Shown here: piece after piece, positions 55,381-64,000 of the stretch
How positions within the stretch are numbered: the first letter of the stretch is position 1
Layout of the letters: each line of letters starts with the position of its first letter
From: Leptospira ainlahdjerensis
Lineage (GTDB): Bacteria; Spirochaetota; Leptospiria; Leptospirales; Leptospiraceae
Assembly (NCBI RefSeq): GCF_016919175.1
Contig: NZ_JAFFPU010000075.1
Coordinates: forward strand, 62,001-126,000
Direction: 5' to 3'
Length of the DNA stretch: 64,000 bases
Program-made: the position numbers and the translations under genes
Notes under the pieces: generated by a model
What the model saw: only the letters and a program-made list of their open reading frames with translations
Told to the model about the DNA's origin: nothing
Database searches by the model: none

Positions 55381-56892
55381 ATGGAATCTAAGTATACATC
55401 AGTACTTGTTATAGACGACGAATCCGATATCCGCACGGTTCTTGAAAGAGTCATCTCCAGAGAGGGGTATCATGTCTTTCTTGCAAAGGACTACGATTCC
55501 GCTATAGAAATCATTCGTAATCACGATATAGACGTCGTAATTTCCGATATCGTCATGAACGGTAAAAATGGAATCGAAGTTACAAAAGAAATCAGAAAGA
55601 TCAACGAAAACATTCCTGTGATTCTGATGACCGGAAATCCAGATCTCACCACCGCAGAAGAAGCCGTAAGAAACCGGGCCTTCGATTACATCTCCAAACC
55701 CATCCGAAGGACAAACATCCTGGAAGTTTTGGAAAAAGCCAGCGTCGAAAAGGAATCCAGAGACAAACATACCGAATCCCTAATCCAATCGACGACAGAA
55801 AACACAAAACTCGCCCAAAGAGCAAAAGATCTTTATTTACAAAATTATAATATTCTCAACGCTACGAGCGACTGCGTAATCACTCTTAACCAGGATCTGA
55901 AATTCTCCAGCCTAAACCAGGCCGCGTTAAACGCATTCGGTTATACGGAAGAAGAAATTCTCGGCAAACATATCAGCATTCTGATTCCTCCCGGAAAAGA
56001 AAGTCTTTATATGGAAAAGGTTGGGCTGCTATTAAAACGGAAAGGAAAAAAACAAATCGCAAGAATCAGCCATTCCGATCTGAAGAGCAAAAGCGGCGAA
56101 GTAAGAACCTATGACATATCCGTTTGTTACTACGACGTGGAAGGTCAGACTTATTATACCGGAATCGCCAGGGACATTACAAACAAACTTTTAATCTCCG
56201 AAAAACTGATTGATGCAGAGAGAAGGGCTTTCCTTTCCACACTCGCCTCCAGCATAGGACATGAAATCAACAACTCTCTGACTGCGATCCAAGGCCATAT
56301 CGAAATTGCAAAACTTCCAGACTCGACTGACGTAATTCGTCAGAAGGCGATCCAGATCACCTGGGGCCAATTGATCAAATTAAAAACTCTTACGAACAAC
56401 CTGCTTCAACTTGGAAAACCCGGAGAGAGCCTAAAAAAACATTCGGAACCGATCAACCTCAACGAGTCCGTGGAAAGTGTGATCGACGTATTTCAAAAAA
56501 CCTCTCGATTGAAAAACTGTCAGATTCATTTCAAACCGGAACCGACGCCGGTTTTGGTGGAATCGAATCAGGATCAACTTTCACTTTTGTTGTCAAATAT
56601 CATGTTGAATTCCGCCGACGCGACAGGCAACCGAGGGAATATTACAATTTCAGTAAGTATTAGAAACCATCATCCGGTTGTATCGATTTTGGACGATGGA
56701 ATCGGAATGAACGAAGAAGTGATCCAAAAAATCTACCAACCTTATTTTACAACGAAAGGAATCGGAAAAGGAACCGGCTTAGGAATGTTCGTAGCAAAAG
56801 AAATCGCCGATCAATACGGAATCAGAATCGAAATCGAATCGGAGCCAAACTCGGGAACCGAATTTCGTTTGGTTTTCCCGGATAAGGTATAA
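55381..56892 (+). CDS. Receiver-PAS-histidine kinase protein
   Basis: The 503-residue protein starts with a receiver domain (VLVIDDESDIRTVLERVISR, phospho-acceptor Asp56 in VVISDIVMNG, Lys in YISKPIRR). A PAS domain follows (about 155-275, SDCVITLNQDLKFSSLNQAA), then a histidine kinase core with His294 (SSIGHEINNSLTAIQGHIEI) and an HATPase with DDGIGMNEE and GTGLGMFVAKEIAD. Receiver-first kinases usually take phosphate from an upstream kinase, here perhaps the neighbour at 53006. The AmgK-like gene begins 7 bases downstream. Confidence 0.92.
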   Translation: MESKYTSVLVIDDESDIRTVLERVISREGYHVFLAKDYDSAIEIIRNHDIDVVISDIVMNGKNGIEVTKEIRKINENIPVILMTGNPDLTTAEEAVRNRAFDYISKPIRRTNILEVLEKASVEKESRDKHTESLIQSTTENTKLAQRAKDLYLQNYNILNATSDCVITLNQDLKFSSLNQAALNAFGYTEEEILGKHISILIPPGKESLYMEKVGLLLKRKGKKQIARISHSDLKSKSGEVRTYDISVCYYDVEGQTYYTGIARDITNKLLISEKLIDAERRAFLSTLASSIGHEINNSLTAIQGHIEIAKLPDSTDVIRQKAIQITWGQLIKLKTLTNNLLQLGKPGESLKKHSEPINLNESVESVIDVFQKTSRLKNCQIHFKPEPTPVLVESNQDQLSLLLSNIMLNSADATGNRGNITISVSIRNHHPVVSILDDGIGMNEEVIQKIYQPYFTTKGIGKGTGLGMFVAKEIADQYGIRIEIESEPNSGTEFRLVFPDKV

Positions 56893-56899
56893 AAAAATC

Positions 56900-57892
56900 A
56901 TGAACGCTTCCGTTTCTCTTACCGACAGAGAATTAAAATTTTTAGAATTCTCCGGAAAACTCCCTCAGAAAATCACGCCGATCACTTTAGAAGCTTCGGA
57001 AAGGAAATACTTTCGTGTTCAGTATTCGGATCAGACTCGGATTCTTTGCAAAGACGTTCGATTCCAACACGACTTCGTTGAAATCGCGGATTTTCTAAGC
57101 CATGAGAATTTTATCGTCCCCGAAATACTCAAAAAAGATCTGATTCATTATTTGATCCTGATGACCGACGGAGGAGAAAAAGATCTTACCTCGGTCACGG
57201 ACGACGTGGAATACAGAGACTGGCTCGTGAAATCGTTGGAGATTCTCGTAAAACTTCAAAAGACGGATCCGATGCCTCCCGTAAGTTCCCGAGAGTTCGA
57301 CGTCGAAAAATTCCACTTCGAAAGCGAATTCACATATTTTAATTATCTAAAATTCCAAAAGCAATTTCAACTTCAGACCCAATTGAGGAGCGAAGTGAAA
57401 ATTTTTATCGAGGAGTGTTCAGCTTATTTGGCGGAATACCCGGTGAAGGTTTTTTGTCACAGAGACTTTCATGGGCGTAACCTTTTGATCAATTCTCAAA
57501 ACGAAATTTGTATGATCGACTTTCAGGACGCGAGAATGGGAACTCCGTTCTACGACCTCGCGAGCATCCTATACGACGCATACAGACCGATTCCGTTTTC
57601 GATGAGACAGGGACTCTATCAACTTTTTGTAAAGTTAGGCGATCAGAACTATCCTCGTTCGAAAGAATGTTATTATCTTCAATGTCTTCAACGTTCTTAT
57701 AAGGCGCTTGGATCTTATTTCTACCTGGTCTCTGACAAGAAAATGGATAAATACAGGGAAAGCGTTCTGAGTTGTTTGGACAATCTGATAGAAATCGTTC
57801 AGGCGGGATTATTTCCGGATCAGCTTTTTGTTTTTTTCCATCTTCTCAAGGAAGAACTTTTGTCCAATTATTCTTTTATCAAAAACAAATAA
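56900..57892 (+). CDS. APH-family sugar kinase, AmgK-like
   Basis: The 330-residue protein has the aminoglycoside phosphotransferase-type kinase core: VFCHRDFHGRNLLINSQNEI (catalytic Asp near residue 191) and CMIDFQDARMGTPFYDLASI (metal Asp). With the adjacent MurU-like gene it matches the AmgK/MurU pair, which phosphorylates MurNAc or GlcNAc at the anomeric position and converts the product to UDP-MurNAc for cell wall recycling, bypassing fosfomycin-sensitive MurA. Function is assigned by family plus neighbour and is not proven. Confidence 0.85.
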   Translation: MNASVSLTDRELKFLEFSGKLPQKITPITLEASERKYFRVQYSDQTRILCKDVRFQHDFVEIADFLSHENFIVPEILKKDLIHYLILMTDGGEKDLTSVTDDVEYRDWLVKSLEILVKLQKTDPMPPVSSREFDVEKFHFESEFTYFNYLKFQKQFQLQTQLRSEVKIFIEECSAYLAEYPVKVFCHRDFHGRNLLINSQNEICMIDFQDARMGTPFYDLASILYDAYRPIPFSMRQGLYQLFVKLGDQNYPRSKECYYLQCLQRSYKALGSYFYLVSDKKMDKYRESVLSCLDNLIEIVQAGLFPDQLFVFFHLLKEELLSNYSFIKNK

Positions 57893-57907
57893 GCGAGGAA
57901 CTCTTCC

Positions 57908-58627
57908 TTGAAATTTTTCATACCAGCCGCGGGGTTCGGAACCAGGATGAAAGAACTCACGCAAAATCTTCCGAAACCTTTGCTTCCGGTTCGCGGGATT
58001 CCGTTGATTTATTACGCGCTCTTTCAAGCCTGGATTCAAAACGCACAAGGAGCGGTGATCAATCTTCACTATCAAGGAGAAAAGATCCGCAAAGTTTTAG
58101 AAAACTTTTCCCTTTTCCCTTTGATTTTCTCTGAGGAAAAAAAAGAAATTTTGGGAACCGCCGGAGGAATTCGAACCGGTTTGGAAAAAGCTGCTTGGAT
58201 GGGAGAAACGATCGGAATCATCAATCCGGATTTTCTTTACTTTCCTGAAGATGATTTTTATCTTCCGAAAACTTTGGAGAACGAGGATTGCCTTCTCTAT
58301 CTGCTTCCTCAGCCGAAAACAGCAGGATACACCGGACTCGAGCTAAAAGAAGGAAAAGTTCGTTTCGGCAAAGGGAATCTTTTTTATGTCGGAATCGGAG
58401 TTTTAAACAGTTCAGTTTTGATAGACGTGGATCCCGATACTTTCGCGGATCTTTCCGTAACTTTTAAGAGACTTTCCGAAAAACATAGATTAGGTGGTGT
58501 TTTCTTTCCGGGAGAAGCCCTGGACTTAGGCGAGAAAGAATATTATATTTCCCTAAAGGATCAGGATTTTTCTCCGAAATTGAATCCTCGATGGAAAGAG
58601 TTTTTAGAACTCTGCGACCTCTCCTAA
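57908..58627 (+). CDS. Sugar-phosphate nucleotidyltransferase, MurU-like
   Basis: The 239-residue protein begins (TTG start) FFIPAAGFGTRMKELTQNLP then KPLLPVRGIPLIYYAL, the nucleotide-binding signature of the family. It continues with VINLHYQGEKIRKVLENF, ILGTAGGIRTGLEKAA and INPDFLYFPEDD. MurU converts MurNAc-1-phosphate to UDP-MurNAc. Its partner kinase gene ends 15 bases upstream. The stop lies directly against the stop of the convergent gene at 58628. Confidence 0.87.
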   Translation: MKFFIPAAGFGTRMKELTQNLPKPLLPVRGIPLIYYALFQAWIQNAQGAVINLHYQGEKIRKVLENFSLFPLIFSEEKKEILGTAGGIRTGLEKAAWMGETIGIINPDFLYFPEDDFYLPKTLENEDCLLYLLPQPKTAGYTGLELKEGKVRFGKGNLFYVGIGVLNSSVLIDVDPDTFADLSVTFKRLSEKHRLGGVFFPGEALDLGEKEYYISLKDQDFSPKLNPRWKEFLELCDLS

Positions 58628-59515
58628 TTAGAGATAGGAGGAAAGACACCAGGCACAAATTCCATTTCCGACTCGAATTGGTTCCGGAAGATTTTTGAGT
58701 TGAATGTCTTTCGGAATTTCAGAAAAGAAAATCCGATCGTCCACTGTCCGCCCGCAATAACTGCAATGGCTGGTTTTCCAAGGTAGTTCCGATTCTTCGT
58801 GTATTTCCTTTGGAAATGGAAGAATCTCTTCGTCGTTCAGAATTTTCTTACGTATACTCTTGTATCCTTCTCCAAATGGGATTTCGATACGAGAGGTTTG
58901 TATATCCGGCCCAGAGCCGATTCTTAAAAGTTCAGGTTTCATCCCTGTTTCCCGGAGCATCAAAATGGAGAGGGCCAACCCGATTTCTCTTCCTTCCGAA
59001 TCGTCGGGATAAAGATCGTAGTATTCCATCAAATTCTTAAATCCCATAGCCGCTGAAAGATATTTCCTTAGACGTTCTTCCACAAAAGGAATCATTTTAG
59101 AATTATGTAATACTTCCGCGACCATTCCAGTTTCATTGTGACGAATCGTTACTTTTAAAAAAAGCCCTTTTTCTTTTAGAGAGTTTCGGATCGTGGCGAT
59201 GTCAAAAGTATTTAAAAATTTTCTAAACTCTTCTTCGCTTGAATCGTATTCATTTTCATCCAGAGGATTCAGACCTCTTTCAAAAGCGAAAACTTCTCTG
59301 AGATTGGATGTCGCGGATCGAAGGAGCATTTCCTGGATCACAGAGTAGACGACGGGGGTGAGATCGGTTTTGTTGTAATTTTCGAGACAAAGTTTGAGGA
59401 ACTTCTCGAGATTCAGACGAAAAGAGTCGTTAAAAATATATCCGGTAAGTTCGATTCTTTTACCGGCCTCTATCGCTCCGAGAAGGCGGGTCCATCTTTT
59501 AAATTCTTGATCCAT
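58628..59515 (-). CDS. Unknown protein with C-terminal zinc-ribbon pairs
   Basis: The 295-residue protein is mostly helical (FRLNLEKFLKLCLENYNKTD, VVYSVIQEMLLRSATSNLRE) and ends with CSYCGRTVDDRIFFSEIP and GICAWCLSSYL, two CxxC pairs that could form a zinc ribbon. No signal peptide or transmembrane segment. I do not recognise a family. A DNA- or RNA-associated or regulatory role is possible. It stands alone on the minus strand and converges with the murU-like gene. Confidence 0.75.
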   Translation of the reverse strand: MDQEFKRWTRLLGAIEAGKRIELTGYIFNDSFRLNLEKFLKLCLENYNKTDLTPVVYSVIQEMLLRSATSNLREVFAFERGLNPLDENEYDSSEEEFRKFLNTFDIATIRNSLKEKGLFLKVTIRHNETGMVAEVLHNSKMIPFVEERLRKYLSAAMGFKNLMEYYDLYPDDSEGREIGLALSILMLRETGMKPELLRIGSGPDIQTSRIEIPFGEGYKSIRKKILNDEEILPFPKEIHEESELPWKTSHCSYCGRTVDDRIFFSEIPKDIQLKNLPEPIRVGNGICAWCLSSYL

Positions 59516-60145
59516 TTCGCTTTCAAAAAAAAATCCTCCGAAAAACTATCCGAATTTTTAGAGAAAGAAAACCCATTTTTAGATTGTGTGCGGAAAAAGA
59601 AATGTAAGGGGGTTTGTCCCCCATTCTTATAAGATAGTTCCTTTTTTGTATTCAGGAGAATCTGAAAAAAGGATGCCAACCCCAATCTTGAGAACGAGTA
59701 GTTTCCCGAGACCGGGATTGGCATAATTTGGAGATCCGTAAGTTGCAAACAGTAATAAGGACGAATATGAGTCGCGAGTTCTTTTGAGGTTCTAAGGTAG
59801 GAACTCCTAAATGGAAGGAAGAAAACTTTGAAATGGGAAAAAGTGCGGGAACTCCGCGCTTTTCTTGGGCTCCAATGGGGACGGATCCTCGCGATTCGGG
59901 ATTTTGGAGGAGAGAACGCGGAAACTCCCCCGACTTTTCCAAAAAATCCTGAGAAACGAAAAATTCCTCTCTTCTGAATTCCGAAACGCTCGTTTTCTCC
60001 CCTTCGAAAAAAAAATTCAAAAAGAATCCAAATCCTTTTCTAAACGATTCTTCAAAGAAAAAAAGATAAAAAATTGAAACTACGATTGAGCTTGGATTGT
60101 CGGACATATTTCCCCCGTAAGGATAAAACTAGAAAATTCGACTAG
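59516..60145. repeat. Gap with hairpin repeat copies, no gene seen
   Basis: This 630-base gap holds repeat copies near 59797 (GGTAGGAACTCCTAA), 59838 (AAAAAGTGCGGGAACTCCGC then GCTTTT, a nearly perfect 10-bp stem) and a degraded one near 59917. A small GGGGGTTTGTCCCCC hairpin lies at 59608-59622. Minus-strand ORFs here (59470-59748, 59652-60107) cross the repeats and are not protein-like. Confidence 0.7.
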
Positions 60146-60478
60146 TTACGCGAGAACGGGCGGAGGTAAATTCAGCAGGTTTAGAGTTTGGATGTTACAG
60201 AAGTGGAATTGGAACCTATCCTGGAGGGAAGTGATTTTGCCCTTGAATACGAATAGAATATTTTTATGGGAAAGAGATAGAAAACTAAAGAGAAATTCGG
60301 ATTCCTCTTCCAGTTGAACTATCTCTTTATATTCGGATTCAATACCGTCTATTGTTTGTTTTTGGGTAGGCAACTTCCCAGGAAGATTGCTGGAAGAGGT
60401 GACAGAAAATATCAGAAACAAAACCGCCAGCGCGCAAGCGATTAGAGGAAAACCGACTTTGTTTCTTTGCCTCTTCAT
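60146..60478 (-). CDS. Small membrane-anchored protein, unknown
   Basis: The 110-residue protein starts with ATG 4 bases after GATGAGG. A basic tail and a hydrophobic segment (about 10-28, LIACALAVLFLIFSV) form a signal anchor. The rest has a Glu-rich stretch (DGIESEYKEIVQLEEESEFL) and a C terminus ending NLLNLPPPVLA. No family recognised. It is upstream of the repeat-rich gap and downstream of pgi on the same strand (116 bases). Confidence 0.6.
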   Translation of the reverse strand: MKRQRNKVGFPLIACALAVLFLIFSVTSSSNLPGKLPTQKQTIDGIESEYKEIVQLEEESEFLFSFLSLSHKNILFVFKGKITSLQDRFQFHFCNIQTLNLLNLPPPVLA

Positions 60479-60594
60479 AACCTCATCGAGTTCTAAATTT
60501 TAAAAAGCGTCAAGCAGTAAATAAAAATTCAACAAAAAGATCCTTCTCGAAAAAAACAAAGATGAATTAATACGAACGGGTTAGCGAAAACGAA

Positions 60595-61932
60595 TTAGTT
60601 TCCGAAAATTCTCTTTCGAAGAATTTCTCCTTCCTTTTCAAAACCTTCTTTTTTGAGAAGGGCGAACATGTTCTTCTTATAAGCCTCGACCCCCGGCTGA
60701 TCAAAAGGATTCACGCCTAGAGAATATCCGGAAATCGCGCAGGAATATTCAAAAAAATACATAATTTCCCCCAGCGACTCGGGAGAGATATCCGGGAATA
60801 TCAGCTCTAAACAAGGAACGCCCCCATCCGCATGTGCGAGAAGAGTTCCCAATCGGGCCTGTTCGTTTACGTGTTCAATCGTATTTCCGGCAAGAAAATT
60901 CAAAGAATCGAGATTCTCTTTTGTGGAAGTAAGAGTGAGGTCGGAATGGATCCGGGCCGGACTCAAAACCGTTTCGAATAAGATTCGTTTCCCTTCTTGC
61001 ACATATTGACCTAAAGAATGTAGATCGGTTGTAAAATCCATGGAAGCCGGAAAAATCCCTTTGTTTTCCTTTCCTTCACTTTCTCCAAATAATTGTTTCC
61101 ACCACTCGGAAAGATAACGTAGAGAAGGATTAAAATTTGCTAATATTTCGATATGTCTCCCGGAAGATAAAAAATAATTCCGAAGAGCGGAATAGTGGAC
61201 GGCCGGGTTCGCGATCGGATCTTCCTCGGAATGCAATACTTCCAGAATATTCTTAAATCCTAATATAAATTTTCGAATAGAAATTCCAGCCACTGCAAGC
61301 GGAAACAACCCGACGGGAGTAAGAACCGAATATCTCCCTCCAACTGAATCCGGAATCGCGAACGTTTCAAATCCTTCCGAATCCGAAAAAGTTTTGAGAG
61401 CACCTTTACTGGAATCGGTCGTAGCGACCACTCTTGAGGAAGCGCCTTTCCCGTATTTTTTTACGAGGAGATCCCAGAGAAGTCGGAACGCGATCGCTGG
61501 CTCCGTAGTCGTTCCGGATTTGGAGATTACGTTGAGGGAAAAATCCCGATCCTTAAGATACTCGAGCAACTCGGAAAAATATCTCGATTCTAAATGATGT
61601 CCCGCAAAAACAACTTCCGGATTTCCCTTTTTTGGGGAACGAAAAAAAGGAAGACTGGCCTCCAAAACCGCTCGAGATCCTAAATACGATCCGCCGATCC
61701 CGATCACAACTACGACCTCCGAAGAAGCTCGAATTTTTTCCGCAGTCTGAATGATTCTTTCTATCTCCGAATTTTGAATTTCGTTCGGAAGATTCAACCA
61801 ACCCAAAAATCCGTTTCCTTTTCCTTGAAAAGAATGTAATGTATTTCTCGAGGACACGGCTCCTTTCAAAAAGGTTTCGAATTCTCGGGCATGAATAAAC
61901 GCGGATGCAAATCTTGTTTCTAATCGGATCAT
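60595..61932 (-). CDS. pgi: Glucose-6-phosphate isomerase
   Basis: The 445-residue protein has [60 protein letters not shown] and [20 protein letters not shown], the PGI signatures. It interconverts glucose-6-phosphate and fructose-6-phosphate. The length fits the shorter form typical of Firmicutes and spirochaetes. It is divergent from galK with a 284-base gap. Confidence 0.96.
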   Translation of the reverse strand: MIRLETRFASAFIHAREFETFLKGAVSSRNTLHSFQGKGNGFLGWLNLPNEIQNSEIERIIQTAEKIRASSEVVVVIGIGGSYLGSRAVLEASLPFFRSPKKGNPEVVFAGHHLESRYFSELLEYLKDRDFSLNVISKSGTTTEPAIAFRLLWDLLVKKYGKGASSRVVATTDSSKGALKTFSDSEGFETFAIPDSVGGRYSVLTPVGLFPLAVAGISIRKFILGFKNILEVLHSEEDPIANPAVHYSALRNYFLSSGRHIEILANFNPSLRYLSEWWKQLFGESEGKENKGIFPASMDFTTDLHSLGQYVQEGKRILFETVLSPARIHSDLTLTSTKENLDSLNFLAGNTIEHVNEQARLGTLLAHADGGVPCLELIFPDISPESLGEIMYFFEYSCAISGYSLGVNPFDQPGVEAYKKNMFALLKKEGFEKEGEILRKRIFGN

Positions 61933-62216
61933 AATGAATTACAAAATCTCTTTTTCTCTATTCCCATCTCGGATTGATTCCATTCGATTCCAAGATTCTA
62001 AAATTTATATCGGTTCCTAATCTCAAATCGCAACTTATGATTTGAATTCTTATTCCAAAAACCGTCGAAAAAAAGGACGCTGGAACAGTTTAGTAAAATG
62101 AAGATGCGGGGCAAGAAAAAAGCAATTGGAAAGAAAGGATAAAAATACGGAGAAAGATTGACGAGAAAGGAAGTGTAATTCAATCTTTCCGGGATTTTTA
62201 AAAGTAAGAACCGGTC

Positions 62217-63374
62217 ATGGACAAAGAAGAACTCACAAAAATTCTCAGAGAAAAATTTTCATCCTCTCCGGAAGAAGAACCGATCCGATTCTTCTCAGCT
62301 CCCGGAAGAATCAATCTCATCGGAGAACACGTCGATTACGCCGGTGGAATCGTTCTTCCTGCGGCCATCGACGTTTCCATAAGAATCGCGATTCGAAAAA
62401 ATCGAGGCTCCTTCTTTAGAATTTTTTCCGCAGAATCCGGAGAGAAGATTGAAGCGAAAATCATCGCTTACAATGCAAAGAATCCCTGGGTCAATTATGT
62501 CTTCGGAGTCGTTCAAGAATTCAGAAAGCTTGGATTTGAGTCGGATCCATTCGATCTTGTTGTCTGGGGAAATATTCCGCAAGGTGCAGGGCTTTCTTCT
62601 TCGGCTGCGTTTGAAGTCGCCACCGCTTTTGCGATTTCCGAAATTCATTCTTGGAAAATCAAAAAGGAAGAACTCGCTCTTTTGGGGCAAAGGGCTGAAA
62701 ATCGATTCGTAGGTGTGAACTGCGGAATTATGGATCAGTTCATCATTTCTACTGGAAAAGAAGGCTTTTGTATCGCACTCGATACGGAAACTCTTAAATA
62801 CGAATATCATGAAATGCATTTGGATGATTCCGAATTCTATCTTATAGACTCGAAAGTAAAACATTCCTTGAAAGACAGCGCTTATAACGAAAGAAGAACT
62901 GAGGTTGAATCGGCGTTCGATAAGCTCAAAACAGGAAAACCCTCTCTCAAAAATCTCTATCAAGCTGAATTGGAAGACTTAGAAAACGAATCCTTCGGAC
63001 TGAATCCGATCGAGAAAAAAAGGGCAAAACACATAGTTACCGAAAGACTGAGAACCGAAAAGGTGATTCGAAATCTCAAAAACGGGAACGCCCAAATCGT
63101 TGGGGAAATTCTCTTTGAATGCCATGACTCTCTCTCTAAAGACTACGAAGTTTCGTGTGAAGAAACGGATTTTATAGTCGAACACTTAAGAAAAGAAGGA
63201 GTTCTCGGTGCAAGAATGATCGGCGGCGGTTTTGGAGGTTGTGTTTTGATACTGGACAAAAAAGGTAGAAGAGATAAGGTGTTTGCTATCTTAAAAACGC
63301 TCTATTGGAAAGAATTTAAGAACGAACCCCAGCTCTATACTTTCCGAATTTCAGACGGCGTCAAAGAATTCTAA
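62217..63374 (+). CDS. galK: Galactokinase
   Basis: The 385-residue GHMP kinase has the galactokinase signature PGRINLIGEHVDYAGGIVLP, the ATP-binding loop IPQGAGLSSSAAFEVATAF, NCGIMDQFIISTG and GARMIGGGFGGCVLIL. It phosphorylates galactose. Leptospira use fatty acids as the main carbon source, so the enzyme may serve surface galactose metabolism instead (inference). It is divergent from pgi, and a STAS gene follows 35 bases later. Confidence 0.93.
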   Translation: MDKEELTKILREKFSSSPEEEPIRFFSAPGRINLIGEHVDYAGGIVLPAAIDVSIRIAIRKNRGSFFRIFSAESGEKIEAKIIAYNAKNPWVNYVFGVVQEFRKLGFESDPFDLVVWGNIPQGAGLSSSAAFEVATAFAISEIHSWKIKKEELALLGQRAENRFVGVNCGIMDQFIISTGKEGFCIALDTETLKYEYHEMHLDDSEFYLIDSKVKHSLKDSAYNERRTEVESAFDKLKTGKPSLKNLYQAELEDLENESFGLNPIEKKRAKHIVTERLRTEKVIRNLKNGNAQIVGEILFECHDSLSKDYEVSCEETDFIVEHLRKEGVLGARMIGGGFGGCVLILDKKGRRDKVFAILKTLYWKEFKNEPQLYTFRISDGVKEF

Positions 63375-63409
63375 TGAAAGAATTTCAGTGAAACTGAGGG
63401 AGATACGAG

Positions 63410-63832
63410 ATGGGAGCAGATAATTCTCTTAACCTCGACGGCGGGGATGTGGATTTTTCAATCAACGAGTTGACCGTAAATCTTCAGAAAGAAGATATCC
63501 CGGAGAATTTTCCAAAGAATGCCGTCGCACTGAAAATCGGCGGGGAAATCAATCTTTATTCCGCTCACGCCCTCAAAGAAAAAATTTTCGATCTGATCGA
63601 CAAGGGTTTTATCTATATCTTTGTGAATATGGAAAATATCAGCTATATCGACTCTTCCGGTCTGGCTGTTTTTATGAGTACCCATGCAAAACTTATAAAA
63701 AACGGAAAGGGCGGAATCGCGATGTTTTCACCCTCATCCCAAGTGAATAAAATCTTAGAATTGACGAAGTTAAAATCTCTGATTCGAGTCACGGGCACTC
63801 TCAAAGACGCGATCGATGTCCTTATCGATTGA
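63410..63832 (+). CDS. STAS-domain anti-sigma factor antagonist
   Basis: The 140-residue protein has a 25-30 residue N-terminal extension and a STAS domain: VALKIGGEINLYSAHALKEK, IFVNMENISYIDSSGLAVFM (phospho-acceptor Ser in DSSG) and LELTKLKSLIRVTGTLKDAI. It is a second SpoIIAA-like antagonist in this window, besides the one at 19125. No cognate kinase is adjacent. It follows galK by 35 bases. Confidence 0.87.
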   Translation: MGADNSLNLDGGDVDFSINELTVNLQKEDIPENFPKNAVALKIGGEINLYSAHALKEKIFDLIDKGFIYIFVNMENISYIDSSGLAVFMSTHAKLIKNGKGGIAMFSPSSQVNKILELTKLKSLIRVTGTLKDAIDVLID

Positions 63833-63844
63833 TGACCCCAAAGA

Positions 63845-64000
63845 ATGAACAAAAAGAAAAAAGAATATTCTAAATATCTAAATAACTTACTTAGCTGCAA
63901 AAAGTGTCCGAAAATGGAAGGAAAACCAATACACGGCTGTGTTCCTTCCACTAAAATCATAAGCATCGGCCAGGCGCCGGGTATTCATGAAGAAAGATTC
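63845..64000 (+). CDS. Uracil-DNA glycosylase family protein, 3'-truncated
   Basis: Fifty-two codons are visible before the window ends. The N terminus has SCKKCPKMEGKPIHGCVPS, a cysteine set like that of Fe-S uracil-DNA glycosylases, followed by KIISIGQAPGIHEERF, the active-site GQAPG motif of family 4/5-type enzymes. It starts 12 bases after the STAS gene stop and may be cotranscribed with it. Confidence 0.75.
   Translation, partial: MNKKKKEYSKYLNNLLSCKKCPKMEGKPIHGCVPSTKIISIGQAPGIHEERF

Noticed and set aside
59652..60107. Minus-strand ORF of 151 codons
   Set aside because: It crosses several hairpin repeats, has low-complexity Phe/Ser/Arg composition and lacks a ribosome binding site or recognisable motif.

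Overview
The window is chromosomal DNA of a pathogenic-clade Leptospira. The strongest markers are a full-length ligB (41381-47059) and lipL41 with its partner gene lep (29491-30918). A DUF1564 protein, many lipoproteins with relaxed spirochaetal lipoboxes, and a flagellar motor operon agree with this. By eye the DNA looks more GC-rich than L. interrogans, and LipL41 and LigB differ from the L. interrogans proteins as I remember them, so another pathogenic species is likely. I cannot name it. I saw no insertion sequence, prophage, CRISPR array, rRNA or tRNA.

Layout. 1-9.7 kb: a truncated unknown gene, a DUF1564 protein, an SPFH lipoprotein, a CPBP protease, a nucleotidyltransferase/esterase pair, a FabG-type reductase, a large lipoprotein and the remains of an outer-membrane protein gene. 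9.7-19.5 kb: a three-gene sulfur operon (ArsR-rhodanese regulator, SQR-like flavoprotein, DsrE protein) with a clear operator, then methyltransferases, a fatty acid hydroxylase-family protein, a membrane-bound AraC regulator, a thiolase/DUF35 pair, a cytochrome c lipoprotein and a STAS protein. 19.5-23.7 kb: glycosyltransferase-flbD-motA-motB-fliL-kdsB, all on the minus strand. 23.7-24.9 kb: a gene-poor stretch with many short hairpin repeats and a frameshifted gene remnant. 24.9-29.3 kb: an MCE/MlaD protein divergent from ftsQ-ftsA-ftsZ. 29.5-41 kb: lep-lipL41, nadA, ispF, lipoproteins, a RimI-like acetyltransferase, DoxX, dprA, an HTTM protein and a DODA-type dioxygenase. 41-48.2 kb: ligB followed by three small lipoproteins, two of them Bor-like, where some species carry ligA. 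48.2-64 kb: a VOC protein, adenosine deaminase, a DegT aminotransferase, two sensor kinases joined to an AmgK/MurU-like pair, pgi, galK, a STAS protein and the start of a uracil-DNA glycosylase family gene.

The main non-coding signal is a family of about 25 short hairpins scattered between genes. Each has an A-rich arm, a GTAGG or GCGGG stem, a conserved AACT loop (AGTT on the other strand), the complementary stem and a T-run. Several copies contain or directly follow a stop codon, so a terminator-like role is plausible. Other signals are a perfect 12-bp inverted repeat in the sulfur operon promoter, a consensus-like promoter for lipL41, a hairpin inside the start of lep, and a T13-G13 tract at 33.4 kb.
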